64,000 nucleotides of DNA. Origin: Bacteroidota bacterium. Lineage in GTDB: Bacteria > Bacteroidota > Bacteroidia > AKYH767-A > OLB10. The position numbers were made by a program, and so were the translations under genes. The notes below the pieces were generated by a model, which worked only from the letters and a program-made list of their open reading frames with translations, searched no databases and was not told the DNA's origin. How positions within the stretch are numbered: position 1 is the first letter of the stretch; every line of letters starts with the position of its first letter. Of this stretch, positions 29,398 through 39,552 are shown piece after piece. The stretch spans positions 124,001 to 188,000 of the forward strand of contig JADJOA010000014.1 in the NCBI GenBank assembly GCA_016714005.1, in the 5' to 3' direction.

Positions 29398-30051
29398 ATG
29401 AATAACAAAAACATATCAGTACTTATTTACGAAGACAAAACTTTTTGGCGCGATGGCTTAAAGCTGCTCATTGGCGGCACACCCGGTTTTGAATGTGCAG
29501 GTGCGTTTGCCAATTGTAACGAAGTGGTTAAAGACATCCATCAGCTTAAGCCCGATGTGGTACTACTTGATATAGAAATGCCGGGCATAAACGGAATTGA
29601 AGCAGTTGAGAAAATAAGAAAGGTGTATGCCGAGTTGCCATTGCTGATGCAAACTGTTTTTGAAGAAAACGAAAAAATTTTTCAGTCTATATGCGCAGGC
29701 GCTAATGGCTATATTTTAAAAAATACACCTCCGGCAGAAATGCTTGAAGCCATTAAAACGGTTTACAACGGTGGTGCGCCCATGTCTCCAGCTGTAGCAG
29801 CGCGTGTGTTACAAATGTTCAGAAATAGAAATTTTAATGAGCAGGCGGTTAAAGAAGATTATCAATTAACTGAGCGCGAAAAAAATATTTTGCAGCAGCT
29901 GGTAGATGGTAACACTACTAAACAAATTGCATCCATTTTTAATATCAGTGTAGATACAGTGCGGTTTCACTTTAAAAATATTTACCAGAAGCTGCATGTA
30001 AATACGCAGGCAGAAGCTGTTGCAAAAACATTGAAAGAGCGAATTGTTTAA
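29398..30051 (+). CDS. LuxR/NarL-type response regulator
   Basis: 217 residues. The receiver domain covers residues 6-125, with phospho-acceptor Asp58 (VVLLDIEMPG) and the conserved Lys108 (GYILKN). The LuxR-type HTH follows at about 150-210: LTEREKNILQQL, NTTKQIASIFNISVDTVRFH. The start is ATG 29398; a TTG at 29386 falls in the -7 box. It converges on the histidine kinase with stop codons overlapping by 4 bases, so they are almost certainly a cognate pair. A dyad upstream (29347-29362) recurs before the kinase gene, suggesting autoregulation. Confidence 0.93.
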   Translation: MNNKNISVLIYEDKTFWRDGLKLLIGGTPGFECAGAFANCNEVVKDIHQLKPDVVLLDIEMPGINGIEAVEKIRKVYAELPLLMQTVFEENEKIFQSICAGANGYILKNTPPAEMLEAIKTVYNGGAPMSPAVAARVLQMFRNRNFNEQAVKEDYQLTEREKNILQQLVDGNTTKQIASIFNISVDTVRFHFKNIYQKLHVNTQAEAVAKTLKERIV

Positions 30052-32203
30052 AATACTAATTCTATTTTAGTTCCTGCATTTTGTGTTGATGCTATTTCAA
30101 TTTTACCGCCAAGTAACGCACTGCGTCTTTTCATATTTATAAGCCCATTGCCTTCGCGCTTGTTTTCCTGCAATGTTTCCGAAAAGCCTGTGCCGTTATC
30201 TTCAATGCGTAAATTCCACTTATTCTTTTCTGCTTCAATTGCCACATTACATTGTGTAGCATAGCTGTATTTAATAATGTTATTAATGGCTTCCTTAAAA
30301 ATCAAATAAACATGTTGCCGTTGCTCCATGTTTAATTTTTTTTTAATCGTGTTTTCGTTTGCCTTAAGGTTAAACGAAATGTTTTTTGCCTCCATAAGCG
30401 GGGTAGCAAAAACTTTCATTTGTTTGATTAGTGCTTCGGTAGAGTCGTTGTTTGGGTTTATTGCCCACAATATCCTGCATGGTTTGTATGGTACTTTGTG
30501 TGTGCTCCGAAATTTTATTGAGCGTGCCAGTTGCCAGATTTTTATCCTGCTCAAACTGCATTTTGGCAACACTGCTGTAAACATTTATTCCGCTAAGATC
30601 GCTGCCCACTTCATCGTGCAGTTCGGTAGCAATGCGTAAGCGCTCATTGTTTAGTGCAGTTTGTTTTTCTAATTTTTTCTTTAGCTGAAATCTGTTGAAC
30701 AAAGAGAAAACTATAATACCTGCAACAATAAAAACACCAATTAAACTGTTGCGTACCAGGCGTTCGTTTTGAAATTGTTTTTCGTTAATGATTTGCTGCT
30801 GCTCGGCAAGTTTTAGTTTTTGCTCTTTGAATAGTGCGTCCAAAGTTTTTTCGCGCAGCTCATCGTAAGAGCGCTTTAGTTCAAAATCTTTTAGCATGGT
30901 ACTTTGCTTGAGCAATTCTATTTCATTTTCTTTTTGTTTGGCAAGCAATTTATTGCCGGCAAGCTCAGCATTTTGTTTTTCCAATTGAAGTTGCTGTATT
31001 TTTTTATCGCTGCTCAGCAAAGCAATTTCTTTTTCTTTTTTTTCGGTTTCGTATTTCAGGTTTAAGGCGTTCAAATTTTTTGTTACATCAATGTTATATA
31101 ACGAGTCGTTTAATAAATAAAGCGAATCGTTGTAAGCCAGTGCATTTTTTATAATCGTTAAATGTGGTAAACAGTTTTATCAATCCTTCATAACTATTCT
31201 TTAAACGAAAAGGCTCCTTAATTTCATGTGCAATTTTTGTTGCTTCTTGTAAAGCTATTAATGCGGAATCTTTAATTCCTTTGCGCATTAACGATTCGCC
31301 ATACACATTTAACGCATGTGCCAGCCATGTTTTATAAGTGCTTGCCCTGCCTAAACGTATGGCTTCTTCCAAATAAACAAATGCCGTATCATGAATACCC
31401 ATACGCGAATACAAATTGCCAACATTTGCGTTGTGAGCAATAAGATTTACGGTACTGTTTGCCATCTTAAAGTATTGCAATGCCTGAAGCGCATACACCA
31501 GAGCCGAATCTTTTTTTGTTGCCGAGCAGTAATGCAGTTGATACACGCTCGTAAGCAGTTCCCTTTAAAACGTACTCGGTAGAATTTTGTAAAAGCGCAA
31601 GCGATTTTTTGCATAAACCAATGCATTGTCTGCATCATTTAAATCTTTACGGTATATAGCACTAATGTTATTGTAAGCTGCTGCTGCTTTGCGGTCATTA
31701 TTTTCTGATTCAAACAACCGTGCCGATTCTAAATACATTTCCAATGCTTTAGATTTATTGCCAAGCCTGTCATGTGCCGATGCACAGCCATTATAATATT
31801 CGGGCAACATAAACTCAGTGCCCGTACTACTTATATGTTGCTTGCTTTGTTCAAAATAACCAACAGCTTCCTGGTGTTTTGATTCCATTAACAATACTAA
31901 GCCTTTTGAATATAATGACATAACGGAGCCGCGCGTAAATTTTATTTTTTCGCTCAGAGCAATTGCCTTGTCGGCATATTTGTTTGCCGAGTCGGTATTG
32001 CTGTTGCGAAGTTCCTGCGCTAAGCGCGAATACGAGAAAATTAATAATGTGTCGTGCTGCGGCATTTGTGCAGCCTGCAAAAGCGAATCAAGCTTAGAAG
32101 ATTTTTTTTGCGCTTTTGTTACTTTAACAGAAAGAATAAATAAGATAAATGCAATAAATGGAATAATTTTCTTTTTGAATGGAATCGCGTTTATGTGCTG
32201 CAT
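30048..32203 (-). CDS. TPR-containing HisKA_3 sensor histidine kinase (frameshifted in this sequence)
   Basis: About 718 residues. An N-terminal signal/helix (IIPFIAFILFILSVKVTKAQ) is followed by a periplasmic TPR array (~residues 35-360). Next come a coiled coil rich in Lys, Glu and Gln, a membrane helix (SLIGVFIVAGIIVFSLF), the HisKA_3 phospho-acceptor site (IATELHDEVGSDLSGI) and an HATPase domain (FKEAINNIIKYS N-box, EDNGTGFS, GLINMKRRSALLGG). Pieces are 31565-32293, 31094-31546, 30370-31074 and 30048-30584, so at least three frame changes occur (near 31555, 31085 and 30468). It pairs with the LuxR-type regulator that converges on it. The start is ATG 32203, 17 bases after a good promoter. 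Confidence 0.88.
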
Positions 32204-32220
32204 ACCAGTTGTTGTCTTTT

Positions 32221-32251
32221 CAAAAGTAAATCTTAATATGCAACACACCAA
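32221..32251 (-). promoter_or_regulatory. Promoter of the sensor kinase gene
   Basis: On the minus strand: TTGG (32251-32248), a 19-base spacer, then TACTTTTG (32228-32221), a perfect -7 box. The ATG at 32203 follows 17 bases later. A 20-base palindrome lies directly upstream. Confidence 0.6.
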
Positions 32252-32253
32252 TA

Positions 32254-32273
32254 ACCTACCCAAATAGGTAGGT
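32254..32273. promoter_or_regulatory. Palindromic operator candidate upstream of the kinase promoter
   Basis: Perfect inverted repeat ACCTACC / GGTAGGT around CAAATA, placed 2 bases upstream of the -33 element. Its core CTACCCAAATAGGTAG (32256-32271) matches the regulator's own promoter dyad at 13 of 16 bases. A related CTACTCAATTGGGCTG lies at 32286-32301 towards the divergent surface-protein gene. Confidence 0.55.
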
Positions 32274-32404
32274 AGTTGAGCGGCTCTACTCAATTGGGCT
32301 GTTTTTCAGCACATATTCGTATAGCACATTTGCTGAATAAAATCTAAAACATGCATACAATGAAATCGAATATTCACGAATTCAAAATTCAAAAAAGAAA
32401 AAAC

Positions 32405-35400
32405 ATGAGTAAAAAGAAAATTTTATTACTTGCAATTACAACATGCCTTATGCTAAGTGTATGTCATGCTGCAAATTATTATTGGGTAGGCGGCTCGGGC
32501 AACTGGAGCGATGTTACCCATTGGGCAACTACAAGTGGAGGCAGCACGTTTTATACAACACCGCCTACTATTAATGATGATGTGTTTTTTGATGCATCGT
32601 CATTTACCACCGGTACTACCAACAACATTTTGTTTGACCAGACACATGCTTATTGTCGCAATTTTAATTGTCCAACACCAAATGCCGATGTGGTGTTTGG
32701 TTACACGTCTTTCTTAAGTTTACCGCAGCCAAGAAATGTGCATATAACTGGCCACTTTGAATTAACATATGGAACTGTTTTTACTACAACTGTTGCCGCG
32801 CCATCGCCTATGGTATTTGTTAACTGGATTTTTGAAGGTGCAAATGGATCGGGTATAAATATTGATGCTGATACTGATTTATACCGCTGTGTGTTTGAGG
32901 GCTCGACAACTTTTAATTCAATATTTAATTTTAATGGTTATTTTTTCAGTACAGAGTACATCAATTTAAAAAGGGGAATTTTGTTAATAAATTTAGTAGT
33001 GTGTGAGAACTTTTATACTTCAGGCACCGACCATGTGTCGGTACAAGGAAACACCTCTGTAATTTCTCCTACACTTAGTTGTCGAAATTTCATTGGAAAC
33101 AATGGTAATATATCAGCCATGTTTAACTTAAGGGTAGAAACCGAAAACTTTGATATGAATGTACCATTTTCCAACGCTTTTACCATTCACGAAATAAAAT
33201 TATCCCCTTATTTATTTGGGGCCCCTTTATCATACAGAGCGATAGATTTATCACCCAACGGCAGTACCATAATAAATATTGAAAACCTTATATTAGACCC
33301 TATTGCTGGAGGGCCAGTTTCGCAATATATAATTAAGGGTAATATTAGAATTAATGGATGGTTTTATAGCTTTCTCAATCCATCATTTGAAAAAGTTCTA
33401 ATTAACGAAGGAACTCTTCGGATGGCCGGAATCGCATCAGGTTTCTTCGCTTTTGAAAACGACCCGGTCATTTCATCTGTTTATGGAAAAATAATTCGTG
33501 AGTTTGGTGTGGTTTGTTTTGATAATTCTTTGTTCAATAATATTACCGGAGAAGGCAATGTTTACTTATTTCCATCGTGCACAGCTACTGGTACATCTGC
33601 TGGACTAATTCAAGGCGCGGCTACCACATGTCCTGCTCCAATTGTTATTGTTGAAGTTGGAATCGTACAGCCTACTTGTGCCATTGCCACCAATGGTTCT
33701 GCCACTATGGGATTTACGGGAGGTAATGCGCCCTATACTTTTGAATGGAGAAATTCAGCAGGTGTGTTAATTGGCACTACCGAAACTCTGAATAATGTAG
33801 CAGCAGGAAGTTATACATTCAGAGTTATCGATTCAGAAGGTATTTCCAATTTAGCCAATGTTTCTATCACACCAAGTTTGGTTAATCCCATGAGCAGCAC
33901 TTCACCAGCAACCATTTTTTCGTGCCCTGCCCGACCTGTTACCATTTCAATTCAATGCGATAACATGACAGCGTTAAATGTTTTCACACCTTCAACGGGA
34001 TCGTTAAACATATTTTTCCCTACACCAACGCATAGTTATGATTATACTTACACTCCTACTGTTAGCGAGCCTATAATTTTTTCTGCAACTACTGCCATAT
34101 ATGGTTGCCAGTACGAACTTTCAAGGAATATTTCTTTAACGGCATCATGCATTGTTGCTCCACCAACACCAGCACCAGTTAGTGGCAACTCACTGCAGGC
34201 ATGTGCCGGTACTACAGAAATATACACCGTGCCACAAGGTGCTCAAACCGAATATTATGTTTGGACACCGCCTGTCGGAGCAACTGTTAACGGATACGCA
34301 TCGGGCAGCAGTATTTCATTAACGCTTCCGCAAAATTTTACATCGGGAATATTAAAAGTAAAAGCATGTAATTATTTGGGATGCAGTGCAGAGCGTACGC
34401 GTACTATCTACAGCAAGCCGCTTTCAACAGGAACAATTTCAGGAGCAGTTACAGGAGTATGCGCATTAAGCACGCAAACCTATTCAACCACACCGGCACA
34501 AGGGGCTACCAGTTATAAATGGTTTGTGCCTTCGGGTGCGCAAATAGTATCGGGGCAAAGCACCACATCTATATTGGTTTCTTTTCCTCAAGGATTTGTT
34601 TCCAGGAACGGTTTCTGTTTATGGCTCTAACAATTGCGGCAATGGTCCAACACGTAGAATAACCGTTCGGTCAGCACCTGCGAAACCCGGAAGCATTACA
34701 GGCAAAGCAAATGATTTATGCCAGAATATAAATGTTACATACAGTATTGCAAATGTTGCAGGAGCATCATCTTATAATTGGAGTGTGCCTGCGTTTGCAA
34801 CTATAATTTCGGGGCAAGGAACAACCAGCATTACAGTAAACTTTCCAAAGTTTTATGCAACAGCAACCATAAGTGTGGTAGCTGTTAACAACTGTGGCAA
34901 CAGCGAAGCAAGAAGCCTGATTATAAATCCGTTTATTGTTTTACTTGCCAATGCCATTAACGGACCTTCAACGGCATGTGCCAACCAATCCGGATTGTTG
35001 TTTAATACTACAGCAATTCCATCAGCAACTTATTACGATTGGACGTTACCTCCGGGCGGTGTAATTACATCGGGTATAACAACCAACAGCATAACCGCAA
35101 ACTGGAGTACCGTTTTTACCAATATGAGTTTGCGTGTACAAAATTCATGTGGCGCAAGTAACCGTGTGTTTAAAACATTAGTAGAGGCGGGTTGTAGAAA
35201 TGCTGTTGATGAAACAGATGATAAACCAATTGAAAGCATGGAAGTGTTTCCAAACCCGGCTACAGATTTTGTACAAATAAAAACAACCGGCAATGGAATT
35301 GTTGAATTAAGAAACTCTTTAGGGCAAGCATTAATACAAGCTGAAATAATTAATGGTATTGCCTTAATCAACTTAAAAGAAATCAAACCCGGAGTGTATT

Positions 35401-35459
35401 TTGTAATTGCTATTTGTAACGAACAAAAAATCACCAAAAGAATGGTGGTAACCAAATAG
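32405..35459 (+). CDS. T9SS type A secreted surface protein (frameshifted in this sequence)
   Basis: About 1,018 residues from ATG 32405, which begins a good signal peptide (MSKKKILLLAITTCLMLSVCHA). The mature start YYWVGGSGNWSDVTHWA...DDVFFD is the W-x-W-P-D motif seen in Bacteroidota beta-helix surface proteins. A SprB-like repeat follows (GNAPYTFEWRNSAG...LNNVAAGSYTFRVIDSEG). Several ~85-residue PKD-like repeats come next (VTYSIANVAGASSYNWSVP). It ends in a type A T9SS sorting domain (VFPNPATDFVQIK, KPGVYFVIAICNEQKITKR). One frame change near 34600 separates 32351-34630 and 34596-35459. It is divergent from the sensor kinase, with dyad elements between them. Confidence 0.82.
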
Positions 35460-35478
35460 AAAGTACTTTTTAAACCGC

Positions 35479-35512
35479 AAAACTCCTTCAGGTTTATTTG
35501 AAGGGGTTTTGT
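35479..35512. terminator. Terminator between converging surface-protein and protease genes
   Basis: CAAAACTCCTTCA (35479-35491) pairs with TGAAGGGGTTTTG (35500-35512) through 13 pairs including one T-G wobble, with an 8-base loop. T-rich sequence follows on the plus strand. Confidence 0.7.
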
Positions 35513-35547
35513 TGTTTATATATGTAGCTTTAACAGAAAATCAAACA

Positions 35548-37791
35548 CTATTCTTTTATAAACCTTCCTATACCCATTACGCTACCCACATTAACCTCTA
35601 AAAAATAAATTCCATTTGACAAACTACTCACATCTAAATTTAAAACAGCATTTCCGTTAAGTGCTTTTTCGGTTTTTACAATTCTTCCGGTAGCGTCAGT
35701 AATATTTACAATACCATTTTCTTTTGGGGTGCTTCCTAAATTTACAACAAGGTGATCATTAGCAGGGTTCGGATAAATTTGAATGTTGTTTAATGATGAT
35801 GTAGCATCATCAACCCCAACAAAACCTGTAATTGAAAAATTTTTGTCGTTTATATCAAAGAAAATATTTCCGGCACCCTCAACCCAAACACGCGCTCCGT
35901 TAATTACCTGGGTTATTTGTAACCGTCCATGTATATGCACCATTGTTAGGAACATTGGAGGCAATAGTAATAGGGAAAGTTTTACCACTATCAACACTTA
36001 AATAAATATTTACATTGGGTGTGTTAATAGGCGCCACATCTGTTCCACCCACATTCCATGTTATGGTTTGTGTAGAGCCAACAGGCCAGCTTATTCCTGT
36101 TGTGTTAGGATAGGTAATTGCAAAAGGTGCTGATGTTTGAATAACGTTTACAGCATACAAGGTATCGGTATAAGTAACCCCCGCACCACCGGGTTTATTA
36201 TCTCTTGCCGTTAACCTGAAATGCAATACACGTGCATAAGAAGGTTTTCTTTCGCCTTTGGAATCAATGTTGGCAAGCACATTTGCCAGTTTAGGAAAAT
36301 ATCTTTTTGTAGTTAATGATGGAGCATAACTTCTGAATATTGGTGCATTGCCAACGGGGAAAGCCAGGCTCCACCCGGACCTAAATCAAATTGCTCCCAA
36401 CTGTAAGTTAACGTATCGCCATCGGGATCGGTGGCGCCACCATCAAGCCAAAATGGGGTACTGTATGGTATGGTATAAGATAATCCTTGATTGATTACCG
36501 GTGGGTTATTACCGGTAGGTGTTATTACCGCACACGTGTTTCCATTACTTAGTTGAGAATAGTTTACAATTTCATCAAAGCTTTTAGTATGAAAATATGC
36601 AATGCTGTTACTGGCTAAGTTATCACCTGCACACAAACCTGCATAAGCCATAATAGTTACACCGCTTCCGGGTTCGTACGCTGCTGATCCGGCTCTGTTT
36701 CCATTACAGCCGCCTGTTACCGAATTAAAAGTATGATTACCTCCAAACTGATGACCCATTTCATGCGCTACATAGTCAATGTCGAACGGATCGCCAACTG
36801 GGCTGCCACTGCCAGTAACTCCTTGCGCCTTATCACTCCCGCATACACATGCAAGAAATGCAACGCCTCCACCTCCTGTGCTGAAAACATGTCCAATATC
36901 GTAATTTGGTGAACCAATTCTTGCATTACATGTTGTTTTATTTGCACCAAGCATTTGTCCTCCGTCATTATTATCGTAAGGATCAGTAGTTGAGTTGGTA
37001 AAAATGAGTGTGTCGTTATTTGCAACTAAATTCATACGAATGGCTACTTCGCTTTCATAAACTCCGTTAATGCGGTTCATGCTAACTACCATTGCTGCAA
37101 GAGCACCTGACACTGTTCCGCCATGAAAGGCGGTATACTCACCAGTGGAAGCAAGTGCAAGACGGTAAGTTCTCAACTCAGTTCCAATACTTCTGTTAGC
37201 TGTTGATGGATTACTGAATCTTGCACGCTCAATTTCATTTCTTCTCTCATCATTTTCCTTAACTAAATCAAAATCGCATGACATGGAAGGAGCATCCTTT
37301 ACAAAATCCTTTTTATAATAAACCACACACTGAGTTAAATTATTTTTTGAATAAGGGTCAATAAAAATATGATTGCCAGGCGCAATTATCATGGCATGAA
37401 AACCAAGAGAAGTGATGCTGATACGAATTGAAAGAGAATTATCATCAACACCATAACCCGAGTAAGTTTTAATTTCAGGATAACGAAAAGCTAATTCCTC
37501 CTCCATTATTGGCGACTCAACCATGTTGAAGTTTTTTAAAGTCCCATCCGGAAATGGAATAGCTAAATTTAAGGGCACCGTTTGTGCTGAGGGCGTAAAC
37601 TCTTTTGGAGCGCTGGTTAAATAATTTTTTACAGCAACAAAATCAAGTTGATAGGTTAGATATTTTAAAGGCACAACTTGTCTCACCTCACTACGCATAG
37701 CATTGCTTTCTGTTATGGGATTCCAAAAATTTTTTGATAACACAAGCACCGGCATTACAACTATGCCTAATAGGATAATAAATTTTTTCAT
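35548..37791 (-). CDS. Reprolysin-like (M12B-type) metalloprotease with T9SS sorting domain (frameshifted)
   Basis: About 748 residues. A signal peptide is followed by a propeptide-like region (~30-200) and a metzincin catalytic domain. The zinc motif HEMGHQFGGNH is clear (His343, Glu344, His347, His353) and the Met-turn IMAYAGLC follows. Cys-rich GGVAFLACVCGSDKAQG comes before it. A cadherin/PKD-like stretch (NPPVINQG...DPDGDTLTYSWEQ) and a type A T9SS domain (IYPNPANDHLVVNLG, SNGIYFLEVNVGSVMGIGRFIKE) end the protein. Two frame changes near 36345 and 35920 give pieces 36313-37791, 35900-36280 and 35548-35997. A secreted, surface-anchored zinc endopeptidase; substrate unknown. Confidence 0.88.
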
Positions 37792-37892
37792 TTTAAACGA
37801 GAATAAGTGATTTTAGATTTAAGGCGAATATACCTCCAACAAAATATAATTCCTAATTAAATTAACGGGCGACCATAATTACAGTCAAAGAG

Positions 37893-38666
37893 TTAAAACG
37901 AACCAGTAACACCCTCTGCCAACTGCTTAAAATTTTTCTCCATTATGTCGTACGCATTGTTTTCGTCAGAAGTAAAAAAAGAAATGGCATAATTGCCTGC
38001 AATTTGCTTTCCATCTTTATCGTAAACGGCAAAATGCAAAAGCGCTTCGCGTTGGTAAATCTGGTTTGCAATATCAAGGCAGGTTTTATAGTTAGTTCTA
38101 AACTCTAATTGTGTTAAAAAAACAAAATAATCAGTACCAAACTGTTCATACATTTTTTTCAATACCTCCTTTTTGGAGATAACAGCATTCATAAATTTTT
38201 CGTTGGTTTTATCATTCAAATAAGTGCTGACGGTTAATGGGTCTGAGGTTGTTTTAAGGCTGCTGCGGTTATCAATTACCGATGTAATTAATTCAGCAGG
38301 TTTCATTTTGGGTTTCTCATAACCATAACCTGTTGCATTAAAAATTTTTCCTGCTGCATCGTAATAAGCTTTTATAGAATCTTTTTGCAACAACGAAACA
38401 CAAGGATACTTCTTCTGGATTTCCTGTGTAAGTTGCCATTCAATGTTGCGGTGAAACTCTTCTCTTATTCTTTGAATATCTTTTTTTGTGGCTTTGGCAA
38501 TATCCTTATCAGCATCAGACAAGTAATAAGTAGGTATGTATGGGATAACCAAAACACTATGTTCAACAACGGCCATTTTTTCTTCTTTATCTATAGATAA
38601 CTCCTGTTGGCAATAGCAGTTGGTGGAAAGCGCAAATGCAACAACAAACAAAACAATACGGGTCAT
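37893..38666 (-). CDS. Exported protein of unknown function
   Basis: 257 residues from the Met at 38666 (the frame is open to 38690). A signal peptide ends near FALSTNCYCQ. The mature part is alpha/beta and highly charged (SDADKDIAKATKKDIQRIREEF, KKEVLKKMYEQFGTDYFVFLTQLEF, YQREALLHFAVYDKDGKQI). No family was recognised. The layout, with a strand VLVIPYIPTYYLSD near the start and a DYFVFL...HFAVYD pair, hints at a TolB-like N-terminal or other periplasmic alpha/beta fold, but this is a guess. Monocistronic by spacing. Confidence 0.6.
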   Translation of the reverse strand: MTRIVLFVVAFALSTNCYCQQELSIDKEEKMAVVEHSVLVIPYIPTYYLSDADKDIAKATKKDIQRIREEFHRNIEWQLTQEIQKKYPCVSLLQKDSIKAYYDAAGKIFNATGYGYEKPKMKPAELITSVIDNRSSLKTTSDPLTVSTYLNDKTNEKFMNAVISKKEVLKKMYEQFGTDYFVFLTQLEFRTNYKTCLDIANQIYQREALLHFAVYDKDGKQIAGNYAISFFTSDENNAYDIMEKNFKQLAEGVTGSF

Positions 38667-38834
38667 ATTTTTTATAATTAACAATCTCAAAAATAAAAGA
38701 GGATAAAGAGCAGGATTTGCATTGGAATAAAACTTATGAATCGCTTTGTGTTGAATGTTTAAAATGATTTTTCATTTATTCTCATTTTTTTCTCACCCAT
38801 ATTTTTTCAAATTTGCAGCAACAATCATTTTACG

Positions 38835-39550
38835 ATGCAAAAAATAATTTCCCTCTTTATTTTTATTCTATCTACAACTTACTCATTTGCTCAACAGGCA
38901 AGCGGGCATATTGATACCATTCTTACTGCCGACCCTGATAATAAAAACCTTATTGAATGCCGCATTAGGCATATTGACGGAAAAACAAAAAGCATTGGCT
39001 ACCTGCTTAACGGAAAGCGCGAAGGCATGTGGCGTAATTATACTCCTCGAGGTGTGCCCGATAGTTACGAAGAATACAAAGCAGATGTGCGCGATGGTTT
39101 TACCGTAAACTTTGCAGACAACGGAACAGTGGAAAACGAGCAGACTTACAAAAACGGCAGCCTGCATGGATTGAGAATTTCTTACCTGTATGGCTCAACC
39201 TTAAGGACAAAAGAAAACTTCAGGAACGGAGTGCTTGATGGTGAAAAAATAACAAACTACGAAAACGGAAACCCGCAGGAAGTTTCTTTTTACAAAAACG
39301 GAAACAGAGACAGGAAAACTATTTGGTACACTTCAGATAACAAGCCCACCATAGAATACACATACAAGAACGGTTTGTTGGAAGGACCAGCCAAACTTTA
39401 CACCAACGGAGTAGTTACCAGCGAAGGCAACTATAAAAACGATAACGAGGAGGGGAATGGAAAATTTACGAGGATGGAGAATTGCTGAAAATCGTTTTAT
39501 ACAAAAATGGCGTTGTGGCAAAGGAAACAGCAGCTAAAAAGGAACAATAA
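38835..39550 (+). CDS. Exported MORN-repeat (YwqK-like) protein (frameshifted at its end)
   Basis: About 238 residues. A signal peptide (MQKIISLFIFILSTTYSFAQ) is followed by six or more MORN-variant repeats of the YwqK sort (GKREGMWRNYTPRGVPD, NGSLHGLRISYLYG, NGVLDGEKITNYENG, NGLLEGPAKLYTNG). One missing G near 39455 closes the first frame at 39488. Read through, the tail is EGEWKIYEDGELLKIVLYKNGVV and stops at 39550. Databases often label this family antitoxin, but an exported repeat protein without a toxin neighbour does not support that here. The sulfatase frame starts 3 bases later. Confidence 0.8.
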
Positions 39551-39552
39551 CC

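Noticed and set aside
38835..39550. Toxin-antitoxin system suggested by the YwqK label
   Set aside because: The protein has a signal peptide and MORN repeats, and no toxin-like gene is adjacent; the label is historical.
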